From NCBI RefSeq assembly GCF_002007115.1, contig NZ_MVAD01000004.1, positions 398,500 to 462,499 on the forward strand: 64,000 nt of DNA. Direction: 5' to 3'. This stretch comes from Massilia sp. KIM (GTDB lineage: Bacteria; Pseudomonadota; Gammaproteobacteria; Burkholderiales; Burkholderiaceae_D). Positions 8,486 to 17,602 of this stretch are shown piece after piece; position 1 is the first letter of the stretch; each line of letters opens with the position of its first letter. A program made the translations under genes and the position numbers. The notes under the pieces are model-generated. The model saw only the letters and a program-made list of their open reading frames with translations. It did no database searches and was not told the DNA's origin.

Positions 8486-8803
8486 TCAGCCGTCGTCCGT
8501 GCCCGGCTTGCGCAGGCGGGCCAGCAAGGCCTCGACATTCTCTCCCACTGGCAATCCGTGGCGGCGCAGCAACTGCACGTGCAGCACCAGGTTCTCCAGC
8601 ACCAGCTTGGCCGACACGGCCAGCAGGGTGGTGAGCTTGTCCTCGGTGCTGAACTTGTCCATGGCGGCGGCCATCTCGCACAGGTGGGTGGCGACCAGCG
8701 CGCGCAGCTCGTCTTCGGGGAAGGGCAGGTCGGCGAAATCGATCGGATCTTCCTGCTCGACTTCCTGCATCAGGGCGGCCAGTTGTTCCGGCGTGATCGG
8801 CAT
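8486..8803 (-). CDS. Conserved small protein of unknown function
   Basis: A 105-residue, acidic, mostly helical protein beginning MPITPEQLAALMQEVEQED, with no signal peptide or membrane segment. I do not recognise a family. The central segment (about 30-85) looks like an amphipathic helical bundle. The start at 8803 has GGAG seven bases upstream; an in-frame start at 8863 is possible but has no such site. The gene is divergent from the MoaD-like/BNR pair, which starts about 105 bp away, and lies 228 bp upstream of PrsT on the same strand. Confidence 0.62.
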   Translation of the reverse strand: MPITPEQLAALMQEVEQEDPIDFADLPFPEDELRALVATHLCEMAAAMDKFSTEDKLTTLLAVSAKLVLENLVLHVQLLRRHGLPVGENVEALLARLRKPGTDDG

Positions 8804-8908
8804 GCGTTGCTCCGCGAGTGGTTCAGGACTACATTGTAGGTTTCCCGGTTGAGAAACGCCCACGGGATACGCAAGGCCGGTTCAAACACTGTTCTTGAGG
8901 ATGCATTG

Positions 8909-9178
8909 ATGGCGCAACTCTTCTTTACCCAGCAGCTGGCGCGCTTCATCAGCGCCCCCGAGGTCGCCACCAGCGCCCGCCGCCTGCGCGACGGGCTGGA
9001 AAGCGCCTTCGCCCTCAACCCGCGCCTGCGCGGCTATGTGCTGGACGACCAGGGCTGCCTGCGTCCCAACGTGGCGATCTTCATCGATGGCCGGCGCTGC
9101 AGGGACACGCGGCGCCTCGACGACCCGCTTGCGCCGGACAGCAAGGTCTACGTGCTGCAAGCCTTATCAGGAGGATGA
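8909..9178 (+). CDS. MoaD/ThiS-like ubiquitin-fold protein with Gly-Gly tail
   Basis: An 89-residue protein with the pattern of a beta-grasp sulfur carrier. A beta-strand start (MAQLFFTQQLARF) is followed by a helix, strand segments containing LRPNVAIFIDGR, and a C-terminus ending in ALSGG. The exposed Gly-Gly is the residue pair that E1-like enzymes adenylate in MoaD, ThiS and ubiquitin. The start at 8909 has TTGAGGA six bases upstream; the earlier ATG at 8849 would add a 20-residue extension lacking family character. It overlaps or abuts the next gene and is probably co-translated with it. No MoaE, ThiG or cysteine-biosynthesis partner lies nearby, so the role as molybdopterin or thiamine sulfur carrier is not supported; the function is unknown. 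Confidence 0.75.
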   Translation: MAQLFFTQQLARFISAPEVATSARRLRDGLESAFALNPRLRGYVLDDQGCLRPNVAIFIDGRRCRDTRRLDDPLAPDSKVYVLQALSGG

Positions 9179-9180
9179 GC

Positions 9181-10257
9181 ATGCAGGCATGGCTGGCTAC
9201 CCGCAAGGGGCTGTTCGAGATCGGCTACGACGGCCGGCGCTGGGAATTCGGCGCCGCCCACTTCCTGGGCGAACCGGTATCGATGGCGCTGCACGACAGT
9301 CGCGACGGCGCGCTCTACGCCGCCCTCAACCTGGGGCATTTCGGCGTCAAGCTGCATCGCCGGCAGGGCCAGGTCTGGAGCGAGCTGCCGGCGCCCGCCT
9401 ATCCGCCCAAGCCGGAAGGCAGCGAGGACAAGCTGGACTGGACCAACCGCATGATCTGGTCGCTCGAGGCCGGCGGCCCGGACCAGCCGGGCCTGCTGTG
9501 GGCCGGCACCCTGCCGGGCGGGCTGTTCCGCTCGAACGACCGCGGCGCCAGCTGGGAGCTGGTGCGCAGCTTGTGGGACGCGCCCCAGCGCGCCAACTGG
9601 TTCGGCGGCGGCTACGACGTGCCGGGCATCCACAGCATCTGCGTCGATCCGGGCGACAGCCGGCGCCTGCTGCTGGGCGTGTCCTGCGGCGGCGCCTGGC
9701 GCAGCGAGGACGGGGGCGAGGGCTGGACGGTCAGCTCGACCGGCATGCGCGCCGACTACATGCCGCCCGAGATGAACGAGAACGAGGAAGTGCAGGATCC
9801 GCACCGCATCGTGCGCTGCGCCGGCGAACCCCAGGTGCTGTGGTGCCAGCATCACAATGGCGTGTGGCGCTCGGCCGACGGCGGGCGCAGCTGGCAGGAG
9901 ATCCGCGACATGCCGCTGTCGCGCTTCGGCTTCGCGGTGGCGGCCCACCCGCGCGACGGCCAGACAGCCTGGTTCGTGCCGGCCGAGAAGGACGAGCGCC
10001 GCATCCCGGTGGGAGCGGCGCTGGCCGTGACCCGCACCCGCGACGGCGGCAAGACCTTCGAGGTGCTGCGCGCCGGGCTGCCCCAGGCGCATTGCTACGA
10101 CCTGGTCTACCGCCACGGGCTGGCGGTGGCGGACGACGGCCGCACCCTGCTGATGGGCTCGACCACCGGCGGGCTGTGGGTCTCGGACAATGGCGGCGAC
10201 AGCTGGCACACGATCTCGACCAACCTGCCGCCAGTGTACGCGGTCGGCTTCATGTAG
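9181..10257 (+). CDS. BNR/Asp-box beta-propeller protein (WD40/sialidase-like), unknown function
   Basis: A 358-residue protein with repeated Asp-box motifs of the S-x-D-x-G-x-x-W type (SNDRGASW, SEDGGEGW, SADGGRSW, TRDGGKTF, SDNGGDSW), which form a beta-propeller as in sialidases and photosystem assembly factors. There is no signal peptide, so unlike true sialidases it appears cytoplasmic, and no sialidase arginine triad is obvious. I chose ATG at 9181 because AGGAGG ends six bases upstream; ATG at 9175 would sit directly on that site. The upstream MoaD-like gene ends at 9178, so the two form a tightly coupled pair. The propeller may be the partner or target of the Gly-Gly protein; this is inference. 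Confidence 0.8.
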   Translation: MQAWLATRKGLFEIGYDGRRWEFGAAHFLGEPVSMALHDSRDGALYAALNLGHFGVKLHRRQGQVWSELPAPAYPPKPEGSEDKLDWTNRMIWSLEAGGPDQPGLLWAGTLPGGLFRSNDRGASWELVRSLWDAPQRANWFGGGYDVPGIHSICVDPGDSRRLLLGVSCGGAWRSEDGGEGWTVSSTGMRADYMPPEMNENEEVQDPHRIVRCAGEPQVLWCQHHNGVWRSADGGRSWQEIRDMPLSRFGFAVAAHPRDGQTAWFVPAEKDERRIPVGAALAVTRTRDGGKTFEVLRAGLPQAHCYDLVYRHGLAVADDGRTLLMGSTTGGLWVSDNGGDSWHTISTNLPPVYAVGFM

Positions 10258-10264
10258 ATGCCAT

Positions 10265-10289
10265 AAAAAAGGGCGCGGAGACCGCGCCC
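10265..10289 (-). terminator. Rho-independent terminator of icmF
   Basis: A perfect 8-bp stem GGGCGCGG/CCGCGCCC (10271-10278 and 10282-10289) with a 3-nt loop is followed on the minus strand by six T residues (A at 10265-10270). It lies 22 nt beyond the icmF stop and can also stop the convergent BNR transcript. Confidence 0.88.
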
Positions 10290-10311
10290 TTCGTGCGGCA
10301 AGCCGCGCGTC

Positions 10312-13300
10312 TTACATGTTGCGGCGGTACTGCCCGCCCACCTCGAACAGGGCGGTGGTGATCTGCCCCAGCGAGCACACCCGCACCGCGTCCATCAGCC
10401 GGGCGAACACGTTCTGGTTGTCGATCGCCGCCTGCTGCAGGGCGGCCAGGGCGGCCGGCGCCTGGTCCGCGTGGCGCTGGTGGAAGGCCTCCAGGCGCTG
10501 GAGCTGCGACTGCTTTTCGTCGTCGGTCGAGCGGGCCAGCTCGATCGTGGCCGGCGCACCCGCGCCGTTCGGGTTGCGGAAGGTGTTCACGCCGATGATG
10601 GGCAGCGAGCCGTCGTGCTTCTTGTGCTCGTACAGCATCGACTCTTCCTGGATCTTGCCGCGCTGGTAGCCGGTCTCCATTGCGCCCAGCACGCCGCCGC
10701 GCTCGGCGATGCGCTCGAATTCCTGCAGCACCGCTTCCTCGACCAGGTCGGTCAGCTCGTCGATGATGAAGGAGCCCTGGTTCGGGTTCTCGTTCTTGGC
10801 CAGGCCCCATTCGCGGTTGATGATCAGCTGGATCGCCAGCGCGCGGCGCACCGATTCGTCGGTCGGCGTGGTGATCGCCTCGTCGTAGGCGTTGGTGTGC
10901 AGCGAGTTGCAGTTGTCGTAGATCGCGATCAGCGCCTGCAGGGTGGTGCGGATGTCGTTGAAGTCGATCTCCTGGGCGTGCAGCGAGCGGCCCGAAGTCT
11001 GGATGTGGTACTTGAGCTTCTGCGAGCGCTCGTTGGCGCCGTACTTGTCGCGCATCGCCACCGCCCAGATGCGGCGTGCCACCCGGCCCAGCACCGTGTA
11101 TTCCGGGTCCATGCCGTTCGAGAAGAAGAAGGACAGGTTGGGCGCGAAATCGTCGATGTGCATGCCGCGCGCCAGGTAGGCTTCGACGAAGGTGAAGCCG
11201 TTCGAGAGCGTGAAGGCGAGCTGCGAGATCGGGTTGGCGCCGGCCTCCGCGATGTGGTAGCCCGAGATCGACACCGAATAGAAATTGCGCACCTGGTGCT
11301 GCACGAAGTATTCCTGGATGTCGCCCATCACCTTGAGCGAGAACTCGGTCGAGAAGATGCAGGTGTTCTGGCCCTGGTCTTCCTTCAGGATGTCGGCCTG
11401 CACGGTGCCGCGCACGGTCGACAGCACCCAGTCCTTGATCTTCTGGGCTTCGTCGTCGGTCGGCTGGCGGCCGTTGTCCGCCACGAACTTGTCGATCTGC
11501 TGGTCGATGGCGGTGTTCATGAACATCGCCAGGATGGTCGGGGCCGGGCCGTTGATGGTCATCGAGACCGAGGTCGAGGGGCTGCACAGGTCGAAGCCGT
11601 CGTACAGCGCCTTCATGTCGTCCAGGGTCGCGATCGACACGCCCGAGTTGCCGACCTTGCCGTAGATGTCGGGACGCAGGGCCGGATCGGCGCCGTACAG
11701 GGTCACCGAGTCGAAGGCGGTGGACAGGCGCTTGGCCTCCATCCCCTGCGAGACCAGCTTGAAGCGGCGGTTGGTGCGGAAGGCGTCGCCTTCGCCGGCG
11801 AACATGCGGGTCGGGTCTTCGCCTTCGCGCTTGAAGGCGAACACGCCGGCGGTGTAGGGGAAGGAACCGGGCACGTTCTCCAGCATCAGGAAGCGCAGGA
11901 TCTCGCCGTGGTCCTCGAACTTCGGCAGGGCCACCTTGCGGATCGGGTTGCCCGACAGGGTCTTCTGGACCAGGCGGGTACGGATTTCCTTGTCGCGGAT
12001 CTTGACCACGTAGTCTTCGCCGGCGTAGGCGGCCTGCATGTCCGGCCACATGGCCAGCAGCTTCTTGGCGCCGCCGTCCATGGCGTTGTCGCGCTCCGTG
12101 ATCAGGTCGTCGAGCACCACTTCGCGGTTTGCGGCCGCCAGCATGCGCTTGGTTTCCATCAGCTGCTGGCGCTCGCGCGCCAGCTTGACCTGCTTGTGGG
12201 TGTTGCGGTGGTAGCCGCGCACGGTGTCGGCGATCTCGGCCAGGTAGCGCGCGCGCGCCGGCGGCACGATCACGTTCTTGCCGCTCGAGTACTTCTGCGA
12301 CGGCGCGTTCAGCTTGCCCGCTTCGACCGGCAGGCCCAGTTCGGCCAGTTTGGGCAGCAGGCCGTGGTAGAGGGCGGTGACGCCGTCGTCGTTGAAGCGC
12401 GAGGCCTGGGTGCCGTAGACCGGCATCTCGTCCGGCGACTTGCTCCACAGTTCGCGGTTGCGCTGGTATTGCTTGGCGACGTCGCGCAGCGCGTCCTGGG
12501 CGCCCTTGCGGTCGAACTTGTTGATGGCGATGAAATCGGCGAAGTCCAGCATGTCGATCTTCTCGAGCTGGGAGGCGGCGCCGAATTCCGGGGTCATCAC
12601 GTACATCGAGGTGTCGACGTGGGGCACGATGGCGGCGTCGCCCTGGCCGATGCCCGAGGTCTCGACGATCACCAGGTCGAAGCCGGCCACCTTGCAGGCG
12701 GCGATCACGTCGGGCAGGGCCTGGGAGATTTCCGAGCCCGCTTCGCGCGTCGCCAGCGAGCGCATGAACACGCGCGCCTGCCCATTCCAGGGATTGATCG
12801 CGTTCATGCGGATGCGGTCGCCCAGCAGGGCGCCGCCCGACTTGCGGCGCGAAGGGTCGATCGAGATCACGGCGATGTTCAGGCGGTCGCCCTGGTCGAG
12901 GCGGATGCGGCGGATCAGTTCATCGGTGAGCGAGGACTTGCCGGCGCCGCCGGTGCCGGTGATGCCCAGGACCGGGGCCCGGACCGACTCGGCGGCCTCC
13001 AGGATCTGCTGGCGCAGGCCGGATTCCACCTTGCCGTTCTCGAGGGCGGTGATGAGCTGGGCCAGCGGGCGGTGGCGCGCGGCGATCTCGCCGGCGCGCA
13101 GGGCCTCGATGCTGGGCGGCGCATAGGAGGAAAGGTCGACGTCGCAGGCTTCCAGCATGGAGCGGATCATGCCGACCAGGCCCATGCGCTGGCCGTCCTC
13201 GGGGCTGAAGATGCGGGTCACGCCGTAGGCGTGCAGTTCCTCGATCTCGTGCGGGACGATCACGCCGCCGCCGCCGCCGAAGACCTTGATGTGGGCGCCG

Positions 13301-13599
13301 CCGCGCTGGCGCAGCAGGTCGATCATGTACTTGAAGTATTCGACGTGGCCGCCCTGGTAGGAGGAGATCGCGATGCCCTGCACGTCTTCGGCGAGGGCCG
13401 CGGTGACGACTTCGTCGACCGAGCGGTTGTGGCCAAGGTGGATGACTTCGGCGCCGTTCGACTGCAGGATGCGGCGCATGATGTTGATCGAGGCGTCGTG
13501 GCCGTCGAACAGGGAGGCGGCGGTGACGAAGCGCACCTTGTTGGCCAGTTTCGGCTGCTCCGGCAAGTCGAGCTTGGCGGCGGGGGTGATGTCGTTCAT
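10312..13599 (-). CDS. icmF: Fused isobutyryl-CoA mutase/GTPase IcmF
   Basis: A 1095-residue single-chain acyl-CoA mutase. The order is a B12-binding domain at 20-150 with the DGHD cobalt-ligand motif (32-35), a MeaB-type G-protein chaperone with P-loop GTGGAGKS (215-222), and a C-terminal TIM-barrel mutase from about 540 onward. This order and length are those of IcmF. The mutase segment [19 protein letters not shown] carries the Phe expected for isobutyryl-CoA instead of the Tyr of methylmalonyl-CoA mutase. It converts isobutyryl-CoA and n-butyryl-CoA, and probably isovaleryl-CoA and pivalyl-CoA, using adenosylcobalamin. A 20-bp perfect palindrome lies 50 bp upstream of the ATG. The upstream neighbour is the indolepyruvate oxidoreductase, also minus strand, so branched-chain or aromatic amino-acid catabolism is the likely context. 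Confidence 0.95.
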   Translation of the reverse strand: MNDITPAAKLDLPEQPKLANKVRFVTAASLFDGHDASINIMRRILQSNGAEVIHLGHNRSVDEVVTAALAEDVQGIAISSYQGGHVEYFKYMIDLLRQRGGAHIKVFGGGGGVIVPHEIEELHAYGVTRIFSPEDGQRMGLVGMIRSMLEACDVDLSSYAPPSIEALRAGEIAARHRPLAQLITALENGKVESGLRQQILEAAESVRAPVLGITGTGGAGKSSLTDELIRRIRLDQGDRLNIAVISIDPSRRKSGGALLGDRIRMNAINPWNGQARVFMRSLATREAGSEISQALPDVIAACKVAGFDLVIVETSGIGQGDAAIVPHVDTSMYVMTPEFGAASQLEKIDMLDFADFIAINKFDRKGAQDALRDVAKQYQRNRELWSKSPDEMPVYGTQASRFNDDGVTALYHGLLPKLAELGLPVEAGKLNAPSQKYSSGKNVIVPPARARYLAEIADTVRGYHRNTHKQVKLARERQQLMETKRMLAAANREVVLDDLITERDNAMDGGAKKLLAMWPDMQAAYAGEDYVVKIRDKEIRTRLVQKTLSGNPIRKVALPKFEDHGEILRFLMLENVPGSFPYTAGVFAFKREGEDPTRMFAGEGDAFRTNRRFKLVSQGMEAKRLSTAFDSVTLYGADPALRPDIYGKVGNSGVSIATLDDMKALYDGFDLCSPSTSVSMTINGPAPTILAMFMNTAIDQQIDKFVADNGRQPTDDEAQKIKDWVLSTVRGTVQADILKEDQGQNTCIFSTEFSLKVMGDIQEYFVQHQVRNFYSVSISGYHIAEAGANPISQLAFTLSNGFTFVEAYLARGMHIDDFAPNLSFFFSNGMDPEYTVLGRVARRIWAVAMRDKYGANERSQKLKYHIQTSGRSLHAQEIDFNDIRTTLQALIAIYDNCNSLHTNAYDEAITTPTDESVRRALAIQLIINREWGLAKNENPNQGSFIIDELTDLVEEAVLQEFERIAERGGVLGAMETGYQRGKIQEESMLYEHKKHDGSLPIIGVNTFRNPNGAGAPATIELARSTDDEKQSQLQRLEAFHQRHADQAPAALAALQQAAIDNQNVFARLMDAVRVCSLGQITTALFEVGGQYRRNM

Positions 13600-13648
13600 G
13601 GAAAGGGTCCTTGTGTGTCGGCGGACTGAGGATATTCTGTACGGTATA

Positions 13649-13668
13649 TGACGTTAACGTTAACGTCA
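13649..13668. promoter_or_regulatory. 20-bp perfect palindrome upstream of icmF (probable operator)
   Basis: TGACGTTAACGTTAACGTCA is its own reverse complement. It lies about 50 bp upstream of the icmF ATG, in the position of a promoter. On the minus strand TTGACG overlaps one edge and a TATACC follows the other, so a repressor or MerR-type activator could act here. The ACGTTAACGT-like core resembles, from memory, operators of acyl-CoA and branched-chain catabolism regulators such as LiuR. The binding protein is not in the window. Confidence 0.6.
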
Positions 13669-13740
13669 AGCAGGCTTCGCTTACTGGTGATGGGCGCAAC
13701 GCGCGCCAGGCAATATGTACTCTTGCCCGCGCCTTCAACC

Positions 13741-13841
13741 CGTCGTCCCCGCGAAGGCGGGGACCCAAGTTCTCTACCGTGAGCCGGACGGTGCGCGTGG
13801 CCGGTGAAGAAACTTGGGTTCCCGCCTTCGCGGGAACGACG
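13741..13841. repeat. REP-like palindromes in inverted pair
   Basis: The left copy (13741-13770) and right copy (13812-13841) are inverted 30-bp elements built on the core GCGAAGGCGGG/CCCGCCTTCGC, separated by about 41 bp. The arms differ by two bases. The same core, with the same CGTCG and CCCAAGT ends, recurs at 43508-43590 and around 63.7 kb. They lie in the gap between icmF and the indolepyruvate oxidoreductase gene and could form a large hairpin in the transcript. Confidence 0.85.
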
Positions 13842-13861
13842 TGCTAGCGCTCGGGGGTCGT

Positions 13862-16800
13862 TCAGGCGGCGCGGCGCTTGACCTTGCCGGAGAGCAGCTC
13901 CTCCTTGCGCGCCCGGTACTCCGCCACCGCCTTTTCCTTCACGTGGCCGAAGCCGCGGATCTGCTCCGGCAGGTTCGCCAGCTCGACGGCCGTGGCGTGA
14001 TTGGACGCATCGAGGGTGCCCAGCAGGCCCTCGATCATCGCGCGGTATTCCGCGATCAGGGCGCGCTCCATCTTGCGCTCCGCGGTATAGCCGAACAGGT
14101 CGAAGGCCCCGCCGCGCAGCCCTTTGAGCTTGGCCAGCAGCCCGAAGGCCTTCCACACCCACGATCCATACTGCGCCTTGACCAGGTGGCCCTGGGCATC
14201 CTTCTTCGCCAGCAGCGGCGGCGCCAGGTGGAACTGGAGGCTGAAGTCGCCCTCGAACTGGCTCTTGAGCTGCTCGACGAAGCGGCCGTCGGTGTACAGG
14301 CGCGCCACTTCGTACTCGTCCTTGTAGGCCATCAGCTTGGCGTAGTGCTTCGCCACGGCCATGGACAGCTTGTTGCCCAGTCCCAGCGCGCTTTCGCGCT
14401 CGCGTACGCGCTGCACCAGGTCGAGGTAGACGGCCGCGTAGGCGGCGTCCTGGTAGCCGGTCAGGTGCTCGACGCGCTTCTTGATTACGCTGTCCAGGCT
14501 CTGCGGCATCTGCAGCACCACGGCCTGGGCCGGGATCGCCTGCTTCTCGACGCGCTTGATGTCGACCGCCGCGCGGCGGCCCCACAGGAAGCTCATCTTG
14601 TTCGAGGCCACCGCCACGCCATTGAGTTCGATCGCGCGCAGCAGCGCGGCTTCGGACAGCGGAATGCGGCCCTTCTGCCAGGCGTAACCCATCAGGAACA
14701 GGTTGGTGGCGATCGAGTCGCCCATCAGCGCGGTCGCCAGTTTGGTGGCGTCGACGAAGTCCACGCCATCCTCGCCGCCCACCGCTTCCAGGATCAGCGC
14801 ACGCACGTCGCCGGACGGGAATTCCCAGTCGCGCTGCTGGGCGAAGGTGCCGGTCGGCTGCTCGTGCAGGTTGACCACGGCCAGGGTGCGGCCAGGGCGC
14901 ATCTTCGAGACCGCGTCGGCCGCGCCGGTGGTCAGGATGTCGCAGCCCAGGATCAGGTCCGCTTCGCCGGTGGCGATGCGCTGGGCGCGCAGGCGTGCCG
15001 GTGAGGCGGCGATCTTGACGTGCGAGGTCACCGAGCCGTTCTTCTGGCTCATGCCGGTCATGTCCAGCACCGAGGCGCCCTTGCCCTCGAGGTGGGCGGC
15101 CATGCCCATCAGGGCGCCGACCGTGATCACGCCGGTGCCGCCGATGCCGTTGATCAGGATGTTGTAGGGCTGGTCCACGCCCGGCAGCACGGGCTGGGGC
15201 AGCTCGCCCCAGCCGTCGTTGGCGCCGTCCTTCGACACCCCGGTCTTGCTCTTCTTGAGCGCGCCGCCTTCCACGCTGACGAAGCTCGGGCAGAAGCCCT
15301 TGGCGCAGGAGAAGTCCTTGTTGCAGGACGACTGGTCGATCTGGCGCTTGCGCCCGAATTCGGTTTCCTTGGGCAGGATCGAGACGCAGTTGGACTGGAT
15401 GCCGCAGTCGCCGCAGCCTTCGCACACGGCTTCGTTGATCACCATGCGGCGCGCCGGGTCGGGGAACTCGCCCTTCTTGCGGCGGCGGCGCTTCTCGGCC
15501 GCGCAGGTCTGGTCGTAGATGATCACGGTCACGCCCGGCAGTTCGCGCAGCTCGCGCTGGATCTCGTCCATGTGCTTGCGGTCATGCAGGGTGACGACGG
15601 CCGGCAGGTTCGAACGGTCGGCATAGCGCGACAGGTCTTCGGTCACCAGGGCGATGCGCTTGACGCCTTCGGCCGCCATCTGCTGGGCGATCATGGGCAC
15701 CGAGGTGGTGCCGTCCACCGGCTGGCCGCCGGTCATGGCCACCGCGTCGTTGTACAGGATCTTGTAGGTGATGTTCACCTTGGCCGACACCGCCGCGCGG
15801 ATCGCCAGGTAGCCCGAGTGGAAATAGGTGCCGTCGCCCAGGTTCTGGAACACGTGCGGCACCTGGGAGAACGCGGCCTGGCCGATCCAGGGCGCGCCTT
15901 CGCCGCCCATGTGGGTGGTCAGCTTGTTCATCTCGGGGTAGATCGAGGTGGCCATCACGTGGCAGCCGATGCCGGCCAGCGCGAAGGAGCCCTCGGGCAC
16001 CTTGGTCGAGGTGTTGTGCGGGCAGCCGGAGCAGTAGAAGGCCGGGCGGAAGGGCGTGGTGACGGCCTTCTGCAGCACGGCGTCCTTGGCGTCCAGGAAG
16101 GCCAGGCGCGCCTTGATCAGGGCGCGCGTGGACTCGTCGAGGTCGAGGCGTGCGATGCGGGCCGCGATCACGCGCGCCACCTGGGCCACCGAGAAGTCGG
16201 CCTTGGGCGGCAGCAGCCAGTCGCCGCGCGGGGCCACCCATTCGCCCTTGTCATCGAACTTGCCGACGATGTGGGGACGCACGTCGTCGCGCCAGTTGTA
16301 GAGCTGTTCCTTGAGCTGGTACTCGACCACCTGGCGCTTTTCCTCGACCACCAGGATCTCTTCCAGGCCCTGGGCGAATTCGCGCACGCCTTCCGGCTCC
16401 AGCGGCCAGATCATGGCCACCTTGTACAGGCGCAGGCCGACCTTGGCCGCCATGGCTTCGTCGATGCCCAGCTCTTCCAGCGCTTCCAGCACGTCGAGGT
16501 AGGACTTGCCGGAGGCGATGATGCCCAGCTTCGCGTCCGGGCTGTCGATGGTGGTGCGATTGAGCTTGTTCTCGCGCGCGTAGGCCAGGGCGGCGTAGAT
16601 CTTGTAGTCCTGCATCAGCGCTTCCTGGGCGCGCGCCTGCTGGCCCAGCGGCACCGAGGACAGTTTCGTGTTCAGCCCGCCCTCCGGCATGGCGAAGTCG
16701 CGCGGGTACTTCACCTCGACGCGGAAGGGATCGGCGTCGACCGAGGCGCTCGATTCGACGGTGTCGGCCAGGGCCTTGAAGGCCACCGCGCAGCCGGAGT

Positions 16801-17443
16801 AGCGCGACATGGCCCAGCCGTGCACGCCCAGGTCCAGGTATTCCTGCACGTTGCAGGGGTAGAGCACCGGGATCATGCAGGCCGAGAAGATGTGGTCGGA
16901 CTGGTGCGGCAGGGTCGAGGAATAGGCGCCGTGGTCGTCGCCGGCGACCAGCAGCACGCCGCCGTGCTTCGCGGTGCCGGCGTGGTTCATGTGCTTGAAG
17001 ACGTCGCCGCAGCGGTCCACGCCCGGGCCCTTGCCGTACCACATGGCGAACACGCCGTCGTACTTGGCCGGGCCGATCAGGTCCACGGTCTGGGTGCCCC
17101 AGACGGCGGTGGCGGCCAGGTCTTCATTCACGCCCGGCACGAACTGCACGTGGTGCGTTTCCAGGTGCTGCCTGGTCTTCCACAGGGTCTCGTCCAGGCC
17201 GCCCAGCGGCGAGCCGCGGTAGCCGGAGATGAAGCCGGCGGTGTTCAGGCCGGCGGCCAGGTCGCGTTCGCGCTGCATCATCGGCAGGCGCACCAGGGCC
17301 TGGATGCCCGACAGGAAGATGGTGCCGGTCTTCGCGGTGTACTTGTCGTCCAGGGTGACGGTGGTGAGGCGGGACGAAAAGTCCGGGGAAGGGGCGGGCG
17401 CTGCCGGGGGCAGGCCGGCGCCGTGGGTCACGGTGTCGGGCAT
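13862..17443 (-). CDS. Indolepyruvate ferredoxin oxidoreductase, fused subunits
   Basis: A 1193-residue single-chain 2-oxoacid:ferredoxin oxidoreductase. The N-terminal pyrimidine-binding TPP domain is about 40-430, the TPP-binding C-terminal half is about 460-640 (PAFYCSGCPHNTSTK and the MGGEGAPWIGQ region), a cysteine-rich iron-sulfur segment beginning CEGCGDCGIQSNC is near 650-680, and a gamma-type domain (GIGGTGVITVGALMG) follows. A C-terminal extension is typical of the long betaproteobacterial form. It oxidatively decarboxylates aryl pyruvates from aromatic amino acids to acyl-CoA, reducing ferredoxin. I chose the ATG at 17443 because GGAG lies nine bases upstream; 29 more codons are open before it. 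A LysR gene lies 160 bp upstream on the same strand. Confidence 0.92.
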   Translation of the reverse strand: MPDTVTHGAGLPPAAPAPSPDFSSRLTTVTLDDKYTAKTGTIFLSGIQALVRLPMMQRERDLAAGLNTAGFISGYRGSPLGGLDETLWKTRQHLETHHVQFVPGVNEDLAATAVWGTQTVDLIGPAKYDGVFAMWYGKGPGVDRCGDVFKHMNHAGTAKHGGVLLVAGDDHGAYSSTLPHQSDHIFSACMIPVLYPCNVQEYLDLGVHGWAMSRYSGCAVAFKALADTVESSASVDADPFRVEVKYPRDFAMPEGGLNTKLSSVPLGQQARAQEALMQDYKIYAALAYARENKLNRTTIDSPDAKLGIIASGKSYLDVLEALEELGIDEAMAAKVGLRLYKVAMIWPLEPEGVREFAQGLEEILVVEEKRQVVEYQLKEQLYNWRDDVRPHIVGKFDDKGEWVAPRGDWLLPPKADFSVAQVARVIAARIARLDLDESTRALIKARLAFLDAKDAVLQKAVTTPFRPAFYCSGCPHNTSTKVPEGSFALAGIGCHVMATSIYPEMNKLTTHMGGEGAPWIGQAAFSQVPHVFQNLGDGTYFHSGYLAIRAAVSAKVNITYKILYNDAVAMTGGQPVDGTTSVPMIAQQMAAEGVKRIALVTEDLSRYADRSNLPAVVTLHDRKHMDEIQRELRELPGVTVIIYDQTCAAEKRRRRKKGEFPDPARRMVINEAVCEGCGDCGIQSNCVSILPKETEFGRKRQIDQSSCNKDFSCAKGFCPSFVSVEGGALKKSKTGVSKDGANDGWGELPQPVLPGVDQPYNILINGIGGTGVITVGALMGMAAHLEGKGASVLDMTGMSQKNGSVTSHVKIAASPARLRAQRIATGEADLILGCDILTTGAADAVSKMRPGRTLAVVNLHEQPTGTFAQQRDWEFPSGDVRALILEAVGGEDGVDFVDATKLATALMGDSIATNLFLMGYAWQKGRIPLSEAALLRAIELNGVAVASNKMSFLWGRRAAVDIKRVEKQAIPAQAVVLQMPQSLDSVIKKRVEHLTGYQDAAYAAVYLDLVQRVRERESALGLGNKLSMAVAKHYAKLMAYKDEYEVARLYTDGRFVEQLKSQFEGDFSLQFHLAPPLLAKKDAQGHLVKAQYGSWVWKAFGLLAKLKGLRGGAFDLFGYTAERKMERALIAEYRAMIEGLLGTLDASNHATAVELANLPEQIRGFGHVKEKAVAEYRARKEELLSGKVKRRAA

Positions 17444-17602
17444 GGCTGTCTCCAAGGGTGTCGGGCCGGCGCCGGGTAGGCGGGCCGCATTGCGCCGGGC
17501 GGGTTGCGCGCCGGCGGGCTTTATCCGCATGGAGTGTAGGGATTTCCCCGTTCGCCAGCCAATAGGGTTTGCGGATGGGGGTATAAGTAAAAACGATGAC
17601 TG

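Noticed and set aside
9175..9178. ATG at 9175 as the start of the BNR protein
   Set aside because: The Shine-Dalgarno AGGAGG ends immediately before it, leaving no spacer; ATG at 9181 has six bases.
10471..13629. A 1052-codon open frame opposite icmF, and other very long antisense frames (15020-17479, 27710-31951, 35097-38411)
   Set aside because: Each is the shadow of a well-recognised gene on the other strand; their sequences are Arg/Gly/Val/His-rich without family motifs, as expected for GC-rich antisense frames.
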